NCBI GenBank assembly: GCA_007922305.1
Contig: ML677348.1
Span: 21,988,124-22,052,123, forward strand
Direction of reading: 5' to 3'
Length of the DNA stretch: 64,000 bases
Source: Dermatemys mawii
Lineage: Eukaryota > Chordata > Testudines > Dermatemydidae
The notes below the pieces were generated by a model that was given only the letters and a program-made list of their open reading frames with translations, was not told the DNA's origin and searched no databases. Positions 1-12,963 of this stretch are shown one piece after another. Every line of letters begins with the position of its first letter. The stretch's first letter is position 1. The position numbers and the translations under genes were made by a program.

Positions 1-479
1 ACAGTTCCATTCTTTTTAATGTCTCTTCATAGGAAGCTGTTCCATATCCCCAATAATGTTTATTGCCCTTCTCCGTACCTTTTCCAATTTTAACATATCT
101 TTTTTGAGAAAGGGTGATCATATCTGCATGCGGCATTTAAGGTGTGGACATACATGGATTTATATAGTGGCATTCTGCTATTTTCTGTCTTATTACCTAT
201 CCCATTTCTATTAGTTCCTAACACATGGGGTTTTTTTTGACTGCCACTACACACTGATCAGAGGTTTTGAGAGAACTAGCCACAATCATTCCAAGATCTT
301 TCTCGAATGTTAACAGCTAATTTAGGCCCCACTGTTTTGTCTGTAAAGTCGTACTGTATGTTGTATGGAGAAGTGTTGAGCAAATAAAATAAATGCGACT
401 GCCAAGATTTTTTTCTGTAAACATTGAGATGCAAGTCCCACTCCATCCACCAATTTGTTAGCATCCTTCTTCTGTCTAG
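1..479 (-). mobile_element. CR1-type LINE fragment (3' ORF2 region)
   Basis: This shares long stretches with 34130-34490 (for example the blocks around 'ccttttccaat', 'tggatttatatag' and 'ccaagatcttt'), which encodes the C-terminal part of a CR1 reverse transcriptase on the minus strand. The fragment continues beyond the left edge. The reading frame is broken. Confidence 0.8.
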
Positions 480-507
480 TTTTTTAGATTCTAAATTCTT
501 CAGGTAG

Positions 508-600
508 GGATCATCTTTTCATTATGTGTACACAAGTGCCTAGGATAATGGGGCTCCAATCCCTGATTGAGGTCTAAGCACTACAACAATACAAATAAAA
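508..600. repeat. old interspersed repeat fragment
   Basis: Text such as 'gtgcctaggataatggggc' and 'aatacaaataaaatgaggca' resembles a dispersed sauropsid repeat that typically reads 'gcctagcacaatggggtcc'. The family is not resolved. Similar pieces lie near 13795-13830 and 62190-62250. Confidence 0.35.
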
Positions 601-2792
601 TGAGGCACAACAAAATCCCAAACTGCTGCACTTATTTACATGTAAGCATGTGGTTAACAGGGTAAGTCACATAGGGTGGGAGAGGTAATAATTTAATAAT
701 TCCCCAGAAGAGGAATGGAGTGTGACAGTTCTACTGCAGTCCAATTAAAAAAAAAAATCTACAATAAAATAATGTTAAAAGAATATAGCATGAATGGTAC
801 CATTCTGAAAGATTTTAGCAATCACTGTACATACACCAGCTGAAAGCAGAAAATCTCAGCTTCCAGGTAGTATAAAACTTAGTATAGTCTAAGTTCACTA
901 CAGACCAGTTGTTTAAGTCACAACACACTTAAAATACAAGAGTAAACTGTAATCAGAATGAATAGATTAACAAATAATTGTGTAACATTCCCAACTATAA
1001 ATACACTATGGAATTGTACAAATGCATTCCCAATTCAAACACTTCTAAGCACTCATCATGATCCCTTTGACATGGTTAGTTCATTTTATCGGAAAGCATG
1101 TCAATCAGCTCAGTACTGGAAATCTATCCCCTCTCAGAAATAATTATTCCGAGTACCCAGAACCAAATAGTATGTTATTTCAGCAACCTTTAAAGTTAAG
1201 ATGTGATTCAAATAAAAGTCAAAATATTGGAACATTAAAAGATTTATATGGAGGTGTATGAAAAATAATATTCTGGTGAGTCATTCTGTAACAGTTAATA
1301 TTGGACATGTGTTTAAGGAATGTTTTGAGGGAAGAAAAGGAAGAAGCCAGTCTTTGCAATCCATCTAAATCTAAAATCCCTTTCATTACCATTTACTAAG
1401 TGTCATCATAACCCTTACTTTACTTTATTTGTACATGTAAATGGTAACCCACGTTCTGAGGCAACTTATATTTCTCTCCATATTTTATGTTAGCAGTGTC
1501 TCATATCCCCCATTCCCCAAGTTCTTGCTTAGAATTGGCCCTTATTTGCTTCTGCATTTTAATGATATTTTTGTTCTCCATCAAACAAAATCTTTTCATT
1601 TCAAAAAAGAGGAATTAGATCTTTTCATAAGTAATACTTAACACTATCATGCCTCTCGTTTGCTCATTTGGAAACTCCAGCAGTGTAATCGTATATAAAC
1701 ATGCTGCTGACCTTAGTAAAAATCAACAGAACAATTTGTTTCTAGGCAAGCCATATCTGATTTTCTTTGGCTAATCAGAATTTGTGTGTGACTTCCCTCG
1801 TACCATACGACTCTACCTTTCAGTAAGAGCACAAAAGACTATTTCAATACTTATTACATTCTTTATTATAGCAACTACAGCTCATCATTTGAAAATGTAG
1901 TTTTCCTACAATTAGAAAAGAAATCTTAATATACACAGATTGGTTATTATACAAAAGAATTCTTTAAAATGCTTGCTTTGACACACAATTTGAAAGAGAC
2001 AATGGATCCCACCTTCTCAAAATGTATATGTGCAGACTTTATTTTATTAGTTTTCAGGTTGCACATTACCTGATACATATATTTCTTGTGCTAAACTTCC
2101 TATCCCAGTGGCTCTCTGAACTAAAATCATTGATGTGTGCTCCATCAATCTGAACTGATTTAAATATCACTTTCATCTTTCACCTTATCTGACAGGCTAG
2201 TTTTGAAACAACTGCCTTACTACTGATTCAAGTATTATTTTTTCCTTCCTTGACAATTATATCCTGTGCACAACAGTTAAGTATGCATAACTGAATGAAC
2301 GCATTACAACCAATATATGGCCTTTTTTGATTTCTTACGCTGTAGGGTTAAATTTAAATACCATGTTTTGGGACTTAGAGAGAATAAAAATACTTTCCCA
2401 TCAAAAAGTCAGAACATAAACTACCAATAATCAAACATGAGGCCACAAAAAAATGCAACCAACCAAAAAACCAACCCAAAAATAGAAATATTGAATCCAA
2501 ACATTTTTAAAAAGTTTATAAGAAATATTAAGGATTTACTATATTCTTTCTTTCCTAGTAACTTTATATTTCTTATACAATGTATGAATCTCTGAATATG
2601 AATCAATGTATGAGTCTCTGATTAGCAATGTAAGTTATTTTTCAATTTTATGGTGTTTCTTTATCTAGTCACCCTGAATAAACCTGTAAGAAATCATCAC
2701 AGTAAAACTAAAAGCAAAACTGAAAATGAGGATTTCTTTATTAGATGCAAAGCATTTCTCAAGTGTACCAGGCAGTCAAGTCCAACACTTAC

Positions 2793-2831
2793 CACCACTG
2801 CTGTTCTCAGATTTTTCTTCTGGCTGGCTTT
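2793..2831 (-). other. candidate cassette exon in GTF2F2 intron 4
   Basis: A 39-nt segment on the gene's strand lies between a strong acceptor (pyrimidine tract TTGTTCTCTTTCTGCAG) and a strong donor (GTAAGTG). Read in the phase left by exon 4 (one base carried over), it is open and gives ESQPEEKSENSSG, then leaves one G. It is therefore phase 1-1 and could be included or skipped without shifting the frame. The peptide is acidic and serine-rich, as expected of a flexible loop. It is not part of the standard GTF2F2 protein that I know. It may be an alternative exon or a chance match; no transcript evidence is available here. Confidence 0.35.
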
Positions 2832-3542
2832 CTGCAGAAAGAGAACAATAATGTTTCTTTGATCTTGGAGTATGATAAAAATTATTCTAAAGTATGTCTA
2901 AGGCGTGACTTGCAAAAATCCAAGAATGTACAAGTGGATAAAAGGGAGTCATTTCCTTAGAGTTTATTAATATACTTGGAAAAAGGCAATTCCCCACAGA
3001 GAACAACAGAAGTCTCATTTGGAGTCCAAGCTTACAACAAACTCCATGAAGGAACACCCCTAAAACTCTTGTTATTAGGGCTCCATTTGAGTGCAGGCAG
3101 CTGCTTATGTGGAGCCAGTGACAAGACTGGATTTAAATAATGAACAGAAAAGCTTCTACTTCACTGGACCATGCTGGTCAAAACTCATTCTATTTTGTAG
3201 GTTTAGAAATGCAGGCTGGTCTGAAGAAAGATCTGCACTCATGAAGTTTGCAAGGAGTAGAAATGGGGAGAAGACTGGATACAGTTAAACCAGGTTATCT
3301 CTCTCTAGTCTGTTAGATACATTCCTTGGTTTCAGATGGAGAGTTTAAAGAATTTCAAGATCATGAGTGGTGATCATTAATTAGCATGAGATAATCACCT
3401 CTCAAACAGTCTATTCTACAGCAGTCTTGCAGCTTAGTATACAAAATAAGAGTTTGTTTTTGTAACTCTACTTCCAAAGCTGTCTGATTTACCATTTGAC
3501 TATTATTACTTCTGTAACTATAGTCCTAAACAGCCCTCAAAT

Positions 3543-3660
3543 GAGATGAGGGCCCCTTTGTGCTAGGCACTGTATATACACACAGTCCCAGCTCCAAGGC
3601 ACTCATAACAAAATAGACAGGACAGAAAGGAGCGGGGAAGAAACAGAGGCAAAGTAACTT
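3543..3660. repeat. old interspersed repeat fragment
   Basis: A degenerate copy of a widespread amniote repeat, recognisable from 'tgtgctaggcactgta', 'cacagtcccagctcca' and a tail resembling 'gaggcacaga'. The family is uncertain. Confidence 0.4.
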
Positions 3661-4594
3661 ACTGAAATTTACAAGCATCCTACCCTAAACTAAGGTCTGC
3701 ATGGCACAAATTACAGATACACAACCTTGAAAGAAATGGAACACAGTGGATAGATTAGACCGAATTGAACCCTAGAACAGGCACAGAACTCTGTAAAGAT
3801 ATATTTCTCTACAGAAGTATGACAACTCAAAATTAAACTGAATTCTTTCTCCATGCTTCCATCTCTCCTAAATGTCTTCCAGGATTAGGAATAAAAACAG
3901 TATTTCCTCCTTTTGATATGGTGTCACACCAATAAGAGGTATTTGTAATGGTAGCTGTGGCAGGTCTGTTGAATTTAGTAGCTAAAGACAGATTATTTAC
4001 TTACAGCCTAGAGTGAGTTATTACTGTAGTTCAGAGTAGTTTTTTTTTCTTTTTTTAATTCAGTTTGTTTCCTCGTTTTGTGCCTATGAGGACTGACAGG
4101 CTTGGAGACTAAATGCATTAGAAAAAATGAAGTCTCTCACAGAAAACTCCTTCTTGGACACTGACTCTCGAGGGTTCATGACTGAGGGTACTATTTGCTC
4201 AAAGAGAGAACAAAATCAACTATCACATGTATCTACGCACAGAGGATATATTATAGCTTTCCTGCTCTACAGCATCCCCAGAATTAATACAGATTCCTGG
4301 CAACATTCAAATACACTGGCATTTTATTCCTGTAAGAACAACATAACATGTCTTTTCCTGTTCACATGCCCATTTAACATGTTACACTTGTTATACATAC
4401 GTTGTATGGTATTACCCAAACATTACAGTAAATAGTATCCCAATTTGGTTGTACAAGTAATTTATTTCTAAAAAATTCTGTAAGCATAACAATGTACAAG
4501 CCTTACTGAAGACTCAAATGGACAAACTAAGAGATAACTAGGTTACAAAATAAGTGGAAAGTCATTATTAAGGTAAGAGTCACGATTTTTTGCA

Positions 4595-4930
4595 AAAGCG
4601 ACAAAGAGTCCTGTGGCACCTTATGGACTAACAAACATATTGGAACATAAGCTTTCATGGGCTAATACCCACTTCAGCTGATGCATGCATTGGAAATATC
4701 CAGAGGCAGATATAAATATGTAGGCAAGAATCAGGCTAGAGATAACAAGGTTAGTTCAATCAGGCAGGATGAGGCCCTCTTCTAGCAGCTGATCTAGAGG
4801 TGTGAACACCAAGAGAGAATAAACTGCTTTTGTAATTGGCTAGCCATTTATAGTCTTTGTTTAACCCTGATTGAACTAACCTTGTTATCTCTAGCTTGAC
4901 TGATCCAGACTAACATGGCTACCCCTGTGA
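4595..4930 (-). mobile_element. Penelope-like element, 3' end (second subfamily)
   Basis: The start, 'gcgacaaagagtcctgtgg' and 'ggactaacaaacatattgg', is the antisense of the typical 3' end of a turtle Penelope-like family. The copy contains an internal inverted repeat: 'gagataacaaggttagttca' near 4740 recurs reversed near 4870. No coding sequence is left. Confidence 0.65.
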
Positions 4931-5512
4931 TTCATGATTTTTTGGTTCACAAGTTACAGAAACTTTTAAGTTGTGGTTTTAGTGCATGGGGACACTCAGA
5001 AGAAAATACTCCCGTGGGGGTTATGTCTCAAGTTTCCTCTTAATATGTTTCCTGACAAGGAATGAAGACACACCCCCTACCTCTCCAGGGAACCCCGATC
5101 ACATACACGTGCCAGCACCTTCTTCCAAGCCATAGAGCCTTCCTTCCAAGGCAGTGAGTAGAGCAACACAGAACATTGTGTCCCCCATCTGGCTCTGGAA
5201 GGCAAAATCTGAGTGCGTGGCTTTGTGACCTGGTGCAATCTTTAAAGTTACTACATTAAAGAAGTTGCCAACCTCATTCCCCACACAGTGAATCCACTTT
5301 CACTGCCTAATATTTACTTTACACTTTATATCCTCAAAATGTCTTATTTGGACTTAGGCAACCTTTTCAATTCTTGTATATCCAAGGCTCAGGACATGCT
5401 AGTTAAAACAACAAAAATGCAATGAACAATAGCTTACCCCTGACAATCAGCCACTCGATCAGCTAACAAACAGCTGTTAATCTTCACCACATCCACCAGG
5501 AAGGGTGAGCAA

Positions 5513-5595
5513 ATACCATCTCCATTTTACAGATGGAGAAGCTGAGGCAGAGAGATTTGGTGACTTGACCAAAGTGAGTGAAGGGCTGGTATCAT
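5513..5595 (-). mobile_element. MIR-type SINE fragment
   Basis: The block 'ctccattttacagatggaga' and 'ctgaggcagaga' is the antisense of the MIR/CORE-SINE segment that in forward orientation reads 'cctcagtttcc...tctgtaaaatgg'. Confidence 0.6.
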
Positions 5596-6302
5596 CTATC
5601 AAAATGCAGTCTGTAAAGATCTCAGTTGGAGTAGTGTTTATGGTTTTCTGATAATATAATACAGCTTCTTTATGATCTTTGCAAATATTTTGGGGTCTGC
5701 ATTAACGAGATAGATCAAAAGGGCTACTGTTGCTTCTACTTCTTTTGACCACGTGGCTGTCAATGGGTTTTCTCCTCCTACTGCTACAGCTTCACACTCA
5801 GCCAGTAAAAAACTCAAGTACATTAAGTAACAAAGAGGTATTAAATGAGACCTCAGAGTTAGCCACACATTCTGTTGTCCAAGGTAAGTGCTAGAATCAG
5901 AAGAGTACAGACAACTGGAAAGGGTGGCAGGAGAAGGAAGGATATAATTTTTTGGGTTCCATCTTTATTTTTTATAAATTTTTGTTTTATTTTGCAGAAA
6001 TTTCATATTTCATTTTATCCTGGGTGGAAGACGTGGTGAGCGTCCTGCCCTCCAAGAGGGTTAGACAGGTATGAAGAAAAGCAACAGCTTTCAATAATGT
6101 GGCAGAAGTTCTTTTGTTCAGCAACAACAATTGAGCTGAAAACTCATAGACCATCATTTAGCCTAACCGTGGTTTGAAATAATAACACAAGATGCTAAAA
6201 ATCTTGAAAACTGGGGAATTTATAGAAAACAAACAAAAAAAATTATAGTGATGTTAACAGCACTGCTTTAATGAAGGAGGAGAGAAATATTTTTCTAGGG
6301 GC

Positions 6303-6612
6303 TTGTCTTCACTACCTGCCAGCTCAGCGGGTACTGATCAATCTTTCGGGGATCCATTTATCGTGTCTCATCTAGATGCAATAAATCGATCCCCAAAGGC
6401 GCTCCCTGTCGACTCCGGTACTCTAGCTCGCCGAGAGAAGTAAGCGGAGTCTACATTGGAGCCCGCTGCCGCCATGAGGATGCCAGGTAAGTCAACCTAA
6501 GATGCGCCGACTTCAGCTACGCTATTCACGTAGCTGAAGTTGCGTATCTTAGGTCAACTCCCTCCCCCTTCTCTCTTCCCCCTGCCCCTCCCGCCCTCCG
6601 CAGTGTAGACCT
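6303..6612. mobile_element. MITE family A, copy 1
   Basis: A GC-richer island in AT-rich intron with ends 'gtcttcactacctgcc' and 'gcagtgtagacctgg'. It contains an internal palindrome (cttcagctacgctattcacgtagctgaag, about 6511-6540) and the block 'gataaatcgat'-like text. Two further copies, at 7017 and 15034, share the block 'tcgatttatcg' and a 'gtagtg..' end. It is non-autonomous with no ORF. Confidence 0.7.
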
Positions 6613-7016
6613 GGCTAAGGACTGGAATCACTTTCTATAAGTAAAATCTTTTCTCCAAAATTCTTAAAATGGCTGGTATATGTCTGAGGTTTCTAAGATG
6701 TCAACTGCTAACGACAAACCCAGAGTAAAAACTGAATATTAATCCTGGTTGGTAGATAATTACATGTGAATAATCTAATACTACAGTAGTGGCTCTTCAT
6801 GCCAGCTCAGAAAGGGCTTTCCACGAGGGAAACAGCATGGAAAAAGAGAGAAAGTCAGTTATGGAAAAATAAAATTAAATACTTGTGAGGGTGGACAGAC
6901 AGTGAGTGTGACATATTAAGAAACATGGGCAGATGAAGAGGGAGGACAGAATTACCTGAAGCTTTGAATGAAAAATCATAAAAAGGATGAATCTGACGCA
7001 CCGGAAAGTCTCTAAG

Positions 7017-7322
7017 GCCTGGTCTACACCGGGAGAGCGGGGCAGGGTTGACCCAAAATATGCAACTTCAGTTACTGCAAAATAGCAGAGCTGAAGTCAG
7101 CATATCTTACGTCTACTTACCTGGCCGTCCATATGGTGGCGAGTCGACCGTTGCCGCTCCCCTTTTGATTCCGCCTCCGCCTTTCACGGAGGTGAAGCAC
7201 AGGAGTCGACAGGGAGCGTGCTTGAGGAATCGATTTATCGCATCTACGCTAGATGCGATAAATTGATCCCCCAATAGATCGATCACTAGCCGCCAATCCA
7301 GTCGGTAGTGTAGCCATACCCT
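7017..7322. mobile_element. MITE family A, copy 2 (inverted relative to copy 1)
   Basis: It starts 'tggtctacacc' and ends 'ggtagtgtagccatacc'. It holds 'cgatttatcgcatctacg' and 'agatgcgataaattgatcc', a self-complementary pair. It is in the opposite orientation to the copy 400 bp upstream, so the two could pair in RNA. Confidence 0.7.
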
Positions 7323-9331
7323 AAGAGAGGAGTATCAGTCAGAAAAAACTGGCATGGATGACATTAGCAGCTGCATTTTTGGGAAGGACTAGAGATCATG
7401 ATAGTACACATAATCAGTCCATTAAACACTCAATGTCTCGGAGATATATAGATAATATAGGACAGTTATTTTCTGTGCTGTTTATGCTAGAATTCTCTAT
7501 ACTATGACTGTTCAACAGAACAATTTCTTACATAAGATTAGAAGGTAGAAATTACTGACGGTGTTCAGAAACAACACTGAGCCATGTAAGAACCTAGACA
7601 GCTTTAGTTTTAAGAATTTGGTTATTTCCTAGGTTTTTCCACCAGCTTTTAAAAAGGAACATTAACACCACATTTTATAACTCAATGTGGCAGCTTGATC
7701 TATAAATATTTCACACATATAGTAAGTTTAGAGTGAAAAAAATAAGTAGCATTTAACTTGCATCCAGGAACGAGTCATTAGAAAGAGACAAAGTCCAGGA
7801 TCTCTGGAGTCAAACTCAAAATTCCACATAAGCAGGACCAACTTCACCCAATTTACTGGAATTATCCACCTTATACTAGGTTTTAATTGACCCACAGTGT
7901 AAAATCTACACATATCTCATATGTTGGGCCTGATCCCGCTGTTCAGAATCACACAAGTAGCACATTTTTCCAAGCAGTTCTACCCAGGATCTAACATAGT
8001 AAGAAAAGCACTTTTCATCATCCATAAATCAAATATTCGAAAGTAATTTTAAAATTTAGAGTCAGCACTTCTGAGCTACCTGCTGACACAAAATGATGTA
8101 AGGGGCTACTAAAATAGGATGGGAACTGATTTATAATCACATTCAGAAAAGAAAGTGCACTGCTAAATATTTAACACAATCACCTTTCAATTTCTGATCC
8201 AAAACTGAAACTGTCAAATAATGCTACTTTCTAGCCCCGGGGTGGCTGCCAGTAAAAAGCTCAGAAATGACCATTTTAAATCAAACATTTCCAGTCTAAA
8301 AGAGAAACCTTACCCATATATTTAAAAAGAAAAAAAAACAAACTCATTTTGCTCAGTGTGGCATATTGGAATATACGCAAAAACCTTCAAAAACATCCAC
8401 CACACACACAAATTACAACTATGATAACTGATGAAAAAGATAAGACAAAATGACTGGAAGCACAAATAGCACTGTTGCATAGCAACTGGTGATATACATA
8501 TGGTGATGTTTATGGAACTGGATGTAATTCACATTTATTGCAAAAGTAAGACAAAAAAAAAATCAGCCTAGACAGCAATTGAAACAATTGTCTTCTGGGT
8601 TCCCTGTGTAACAATCATAGAAACCACACCTTCCAGTTACAGAGCTTTCCTAAACTGATATTCAGGTACATTACCCAGACATTAGTGTTTCACCAAGCAG
8701 CAGGATACATGCACATTGCAGATTATATACACTAGTATCTTTATCAAAAAAGGCTGCATAAGCCATACCAGCCAAACAACATTCCTGAGAAGTGGGTATC
8801 AGCTATCAACCTACACTAAATAGATAGTTCAATTGTTATTTTGTAGTTGGACAATACAGCAAGTTAGGTAGGTATTTTGTCCCTGGTGTTTTCGAATGCA
8901 GTACAATGCTTCATATTGTTCCACAGAACTATTTTTATAAATATACAATGTATGCAAAACTAAACTGATGGGGACAGGGAAGGTCCTAGAAACGCACCAA
9001 CACACAAAGCCTAATATGCTTTTAGAAAGCATACAGGTAGGATGGGCTAAATTTTTAAAGGTATTTCCATGCCTTGAGATGCAGATAGGCACCTAGTGGG
9101 ATTTTCACAACAATTTAGACACCTAACTTCCATGGCATAGAACCTATATGGATATATACGTATGATCAGTAAGCTGACTTACTTATGGGCACACCGTCTG
9201 AATCAAGAACCAAATGGGTTCCCTTATTTTCACCTTCCAGATTTTAACAAGTTAAGTAACCATCTTTCTCATGACAAGAACGAGAACTGTAGGCTCCCTC
9301 AGTAGTTCTGGAGTTACGCAACATGATACTG

Positions 9332-9635
9332 CAGGGACTGGCAACGTTGGCACACGGGACCGCACAGTAAGCACCCTTAGTGGGCCCCGCCCGTTTATTT
9401 ACTTGCTGTTTCACCGACTGCGGCTCCCACTGGACGCAGTTTGTGATTCCAGTCCAATGGGGGCTGCGGGAAGCGGAAGCCAGCACCGCACCACTTCCCG
9501 CAGCCCCCATTGGACCTGGACGGCAAACCGCAGCCAGTGAGAGCCACAGTCGGCGAAACACCAGGTAAATAAAGCAGTGGGGCCCGCTAAGGGCGCTTAT
9601 CCTGCGGTCCCGCGTGCCAACGCTACCAATCCCTG
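9332..9635. mobile_element. palindromic hAT-type MITE
   Basis: Almost the whole 304-bp element is an inverted repeat. The left end reads CAGGGACTGGCAACGTTGGC and the right end, reversed, CAGGGATTGGTAGCGTTGGC. Inside, 'tccaatgggggctgcggga' is mirrored by 'cccgcagcccccattgga'. The flanking 8-mers are only partly alike, so target duplication is not proven. A half copy of the same family is at 28698-28840. Confidence 0.75.
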
Positions 9636-10559
9636 TGAGGATCATCTATTACTCCTCAAGCTTGATCCTTTACCCCTGTTCAGGGAGGTTCACAGAGAAA
9701 GAACATGGTGAAGTAATGGCTAAAGTGCCTTAAATCTGTGTAGCAACCTCTCTCTGGCTACTGTTAAGAGCAGCAATCACAGACTTGAGAGGCAGCTATA
9801 TTCCATCCCTCCTTTCTCAGCCAGAACGGATGGTCACTTTTCTGAGGTCCACAGGAAGAAGAGGGAGAAATAAGGAAATATCTTTGGACTATGAACATGC
9901 TCTAAAAGAGAGAGGAAGTACTGTAGATTTAACCAACTGGGTTTTTATGAAGTTTTTTGTTTCATTTTGTCTTAAAACGAGTATGGTGTTGAGTAAAGGT
10001 GGTTACTTGAAAGCACTGGAAAATGAAGTACTCCCTGTATTTACAGAACAAATAAATGCATTTCACTCACATTATTTTACTAATGTCTCAACCTAGACTC
10101 AGAAGGAGCATTCAAATGGAAGAATTATCTCCATGCCAGTTTTGTCTTTGGGGCACCTGCTCAGATTGGCACTTCTACCGGCATTCTTGTTAATTGTAGT
10201 GCAGTTTGTGACAGACACTTTAAAAACAGAAACAGAACTGAGCTCAACACCACATGGAGGTAAAGAGAGAGTGATAATTGGCACCTGGTGGGCTTTCCCC
10301 ACATGTGAGTCTAACCATGGGTAAGTTGATAAAAAAAGTTTATTAATTCTCATAATAACCTATAACAATGAATGTTGATGGAAAATGGTGCAAAAGGGAG
10401 AAATCCCAAATTAGGACAAACAAAAAGACCAACTGATATAAATTAAGGACCGCATTTAAATCATATTTTGTAAATAAGTGAAGTGTGGGACCAGAAATTA
10501 ATAGAACAAAATTAGTATGACGGAAATAAGGTTGAACTGGTGGATAAAATAGTGAGGGG

Positions 10560-11065
10560 ATGGGCTATTGTACCCATCATCCCCTTTGGGGGTCCTTAAA
10601 AAAAAAAGATTTTGGGTGAAGACAAGTACAAGTGCAACTACTGCTGACTGGGAAAAAAAAAAAAAAAAAAAAAAGAGAGAGAGGGGACCAAGTTTCACCA
10701 TTATGGCTGCAACCACCATCACCTCCTGGGACACTGGGATCCATCATGACACCACTGGGCATTTGTCATCCTAAACCTGAGAGATGTCCCAACCAAATCA
10801 GGCCAAGAGAAGGACCAAGATGACGTTTCTACTTCCACTGGCTCCAGATTTATCACAACCATCACCCGGGATGTGAGACTGTGTGTGTCCCCTACCCCTT
10901 CTCATCTTTTCCTTTCCCACCTTACTACTTCTCTTTCCTATCCTTCTCCATTTTCTTTGTCTAATAAAAGTCTGTTTTACTCAGCCAAAACTGTCTATTT
11001 TGCAACACTGCTGTCAGCCTGTGATCAAAGTTGCAACTAAAAGCAATGTCCTAACTGCCCAACGT
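10560..11065 (+). mobile_element. possible LTR-type repeat
   Basis: A sequence of mixed composition contains an A22/(GA)n tract, a C/T-rich section and AATAAA at 10963 followed by 'agtctgttttact', an arrangement typical of an LTR R/U5 region. Termini and target duplication were not found. Assignment is tentative. Confidence 0.3.
10653..10684. repeat. A22 plus (GA)n microsatellite
   Basis: Twenty-two A residues are directly followed by about five GA units. Confidence 0.9.
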
Positions 11066-11591
11066 TGATACAAGTTTGCTGGGTCTCCGAGAGACTGACA
11101 AAACCATGTGGTTGTACCTGTTTTTCTTCGCAGCAGTGAGATTGGAAATAAAAATCATTAAATGACTTAATTCTTCCCCTCACTCCAAATGCTGTTCATC
11201 ACACAAAACACTTGTTTCACTAGACTGCTCCTGATAAAGGCTGAAAATTCTACTCAGTAGAGCCATATGCCTTGAACAAACACTATGTAGTTATTAAAAA
11301 ACTACCAAGTTGAGAGAGTAGTACTATGTAAGAGTGTGAAAACAACTCCAAGTAGCACTTTCCAGATTTCTATGATGGAAAAATTATAGAAGCAGACTAT
11401 CAATGCTAGTTTAGCCCTACAGTGAACCCCTAATATCCTCAGATAGCTTTGCTGAGGTTTAACTATACATAATCTAATCCACCAAACAGGCACAGAGTAC
11501 AGCACATTCTATGTATGGATTTCCATGTGTACTATACTGGTAGCCTAACTTCATAAATACTGTATCCCTATCCACATAAAAACCTAACGCC

Positions 11592-12015
11592 CAGGGACTA
11601 GTGTCTACACTAGAAATGCTACAGCAGCAGCAGCTAGACCACGATAGTGCAGATGTGTACTACAGCAACAGAAAGTGTTCTTCCACCACTATAGTAAAAT
11701 CTACCTCTCTGAGAGGCCTTAATTAGGTTGACAGAAGAATTTTTAAAACCAGGATTTATCCAAATCTAAGGTGGGCCTACATTCCTACAATGCTTTTTAT
11801 TTGGCTACTTTAATTTTAGTTTTATTAAATTAAAAATCAATTAACTTTGGGAAAATATGATACTTATGAGAACAGGGAACTGATAGCACTAGTTAGTCAC
11901 CACAGCAGCGTCTACACTGGGACTTACTTTGGCTTAATTACATCACACAGGGCATGACATTTTTTGTAGTCCTGAGCTATGAAGTTAAGTCAACCTAACT
12001 TTGGAGCACAGACCA
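11592..12015. mobile_element. MITE family B, split by a 154-bp insertion
   Basis: The left part (11592-11742: 'gtgtctacactagaaatg...ctctctgagaggcc') and right part (11897-12015: 'gcgtctacactggg...') look like two halves of one turtle MITE whose consensus has 'gtctacac' motifs. They are separated by the repeat unit at 11743-11896. Confidence 0.5.
11743..11896 (+). repeat. 154-bp inverted repeat, left arm
   Basis: It is 96% identical (6 differences in 154) to the reverse complement of 12964-13117. It begins TTAAAACCAGG and ends CACTAGTTAG. It appears to have inserted into MITE family B. The family is unidentified. Confidence 0.85.
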
Positions 12016-12963
12016 GTTCTGAAACAAACTGCATATTCTTTCTTAGGATTTCTCAAAGGGTTTATGAGTGCAAGTCCAAATCAGTTAATTATCTAGATAT
12101 ACTTGATTCCCCAAAGCCTGGCCATTACTTTTGTTTACTCATTGCGTACTTTTAGGACTGTAGGATAGCCAAGAGCAAAATTTTATAATGGTAGTGAGTG
12201 CAGAAGCAAAGGTATTTTTGGTGAGCCAGCCTAAAAACAATGGGAATATAAGTATATTATTTTCAAGGAAAAGGATAACAGAAGCCAAAGAAAGCTTGAA
12301 TTCTAGTTAATAGTAAGAAATAGTCTTTCCAAACCTCTGTATGGCAGCCAAATTGGCTACATTTTACAATTTCACATTAATGAATAAAACAAGTATTTAT
12401 GTCAATGAATATCAAAAGTGGAGAAGTTATACTTGAACGTTAATACAGCCCACTTAATATTTAAGGTCTGAATACTCCAACTCTGTCCAGCCAGCTTTGA
12501 TATTTCTTTACTCAATTACTTGATATGAACGCATCCCCCAAATTATTTGTCAATAAAAGAACAAAAAATGACCTTATAACTGTATAATCTCTAGCACGCA
12601 CTCCTGAAGATTCAACAAATTAAGAGAACAAATCTTAAGTACCTCATTTCTTCTCCAGTTAAAGAAATTAGCACAGAGGATTGGTGTACGAGCATATTTT
12701 TCCTAAAAAAAACCCAAACACACCCACAGTTCTATGAAGTGGATATAAAGATGGTGCAGTTATAAAATTAATGGGAATTACCTAAAGATGCCAAAGAACA
12801 TATGTCTACATTACTAAATGTGAAAGGACTGGCAGTCTCTTGTCAAGAGAGACCCAGAACAGGAGTACCATGAAAGGGCTGTTTGAAGTCTAGATTGAAG
12901 TCAGCTAGCACAACTTTTTCTGGAAGCTGGCGTAACGCTCATTCATAGTTTGTACACTGGGCA

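Noticed and set aside
5661..5884. Plus-strand exon candidate between 'aatacag' (5654-5660) and 'caaggtaagtg' (5879)
   Set aside because: All three plus-strand frames contain stops, and the flanking genes are on the minus strand.
9244..9645. 133-codon frame on the minus strand
   Set aside because: It coincides with the palindromic MITE; it is a by-product of GC-rich inverted arms.
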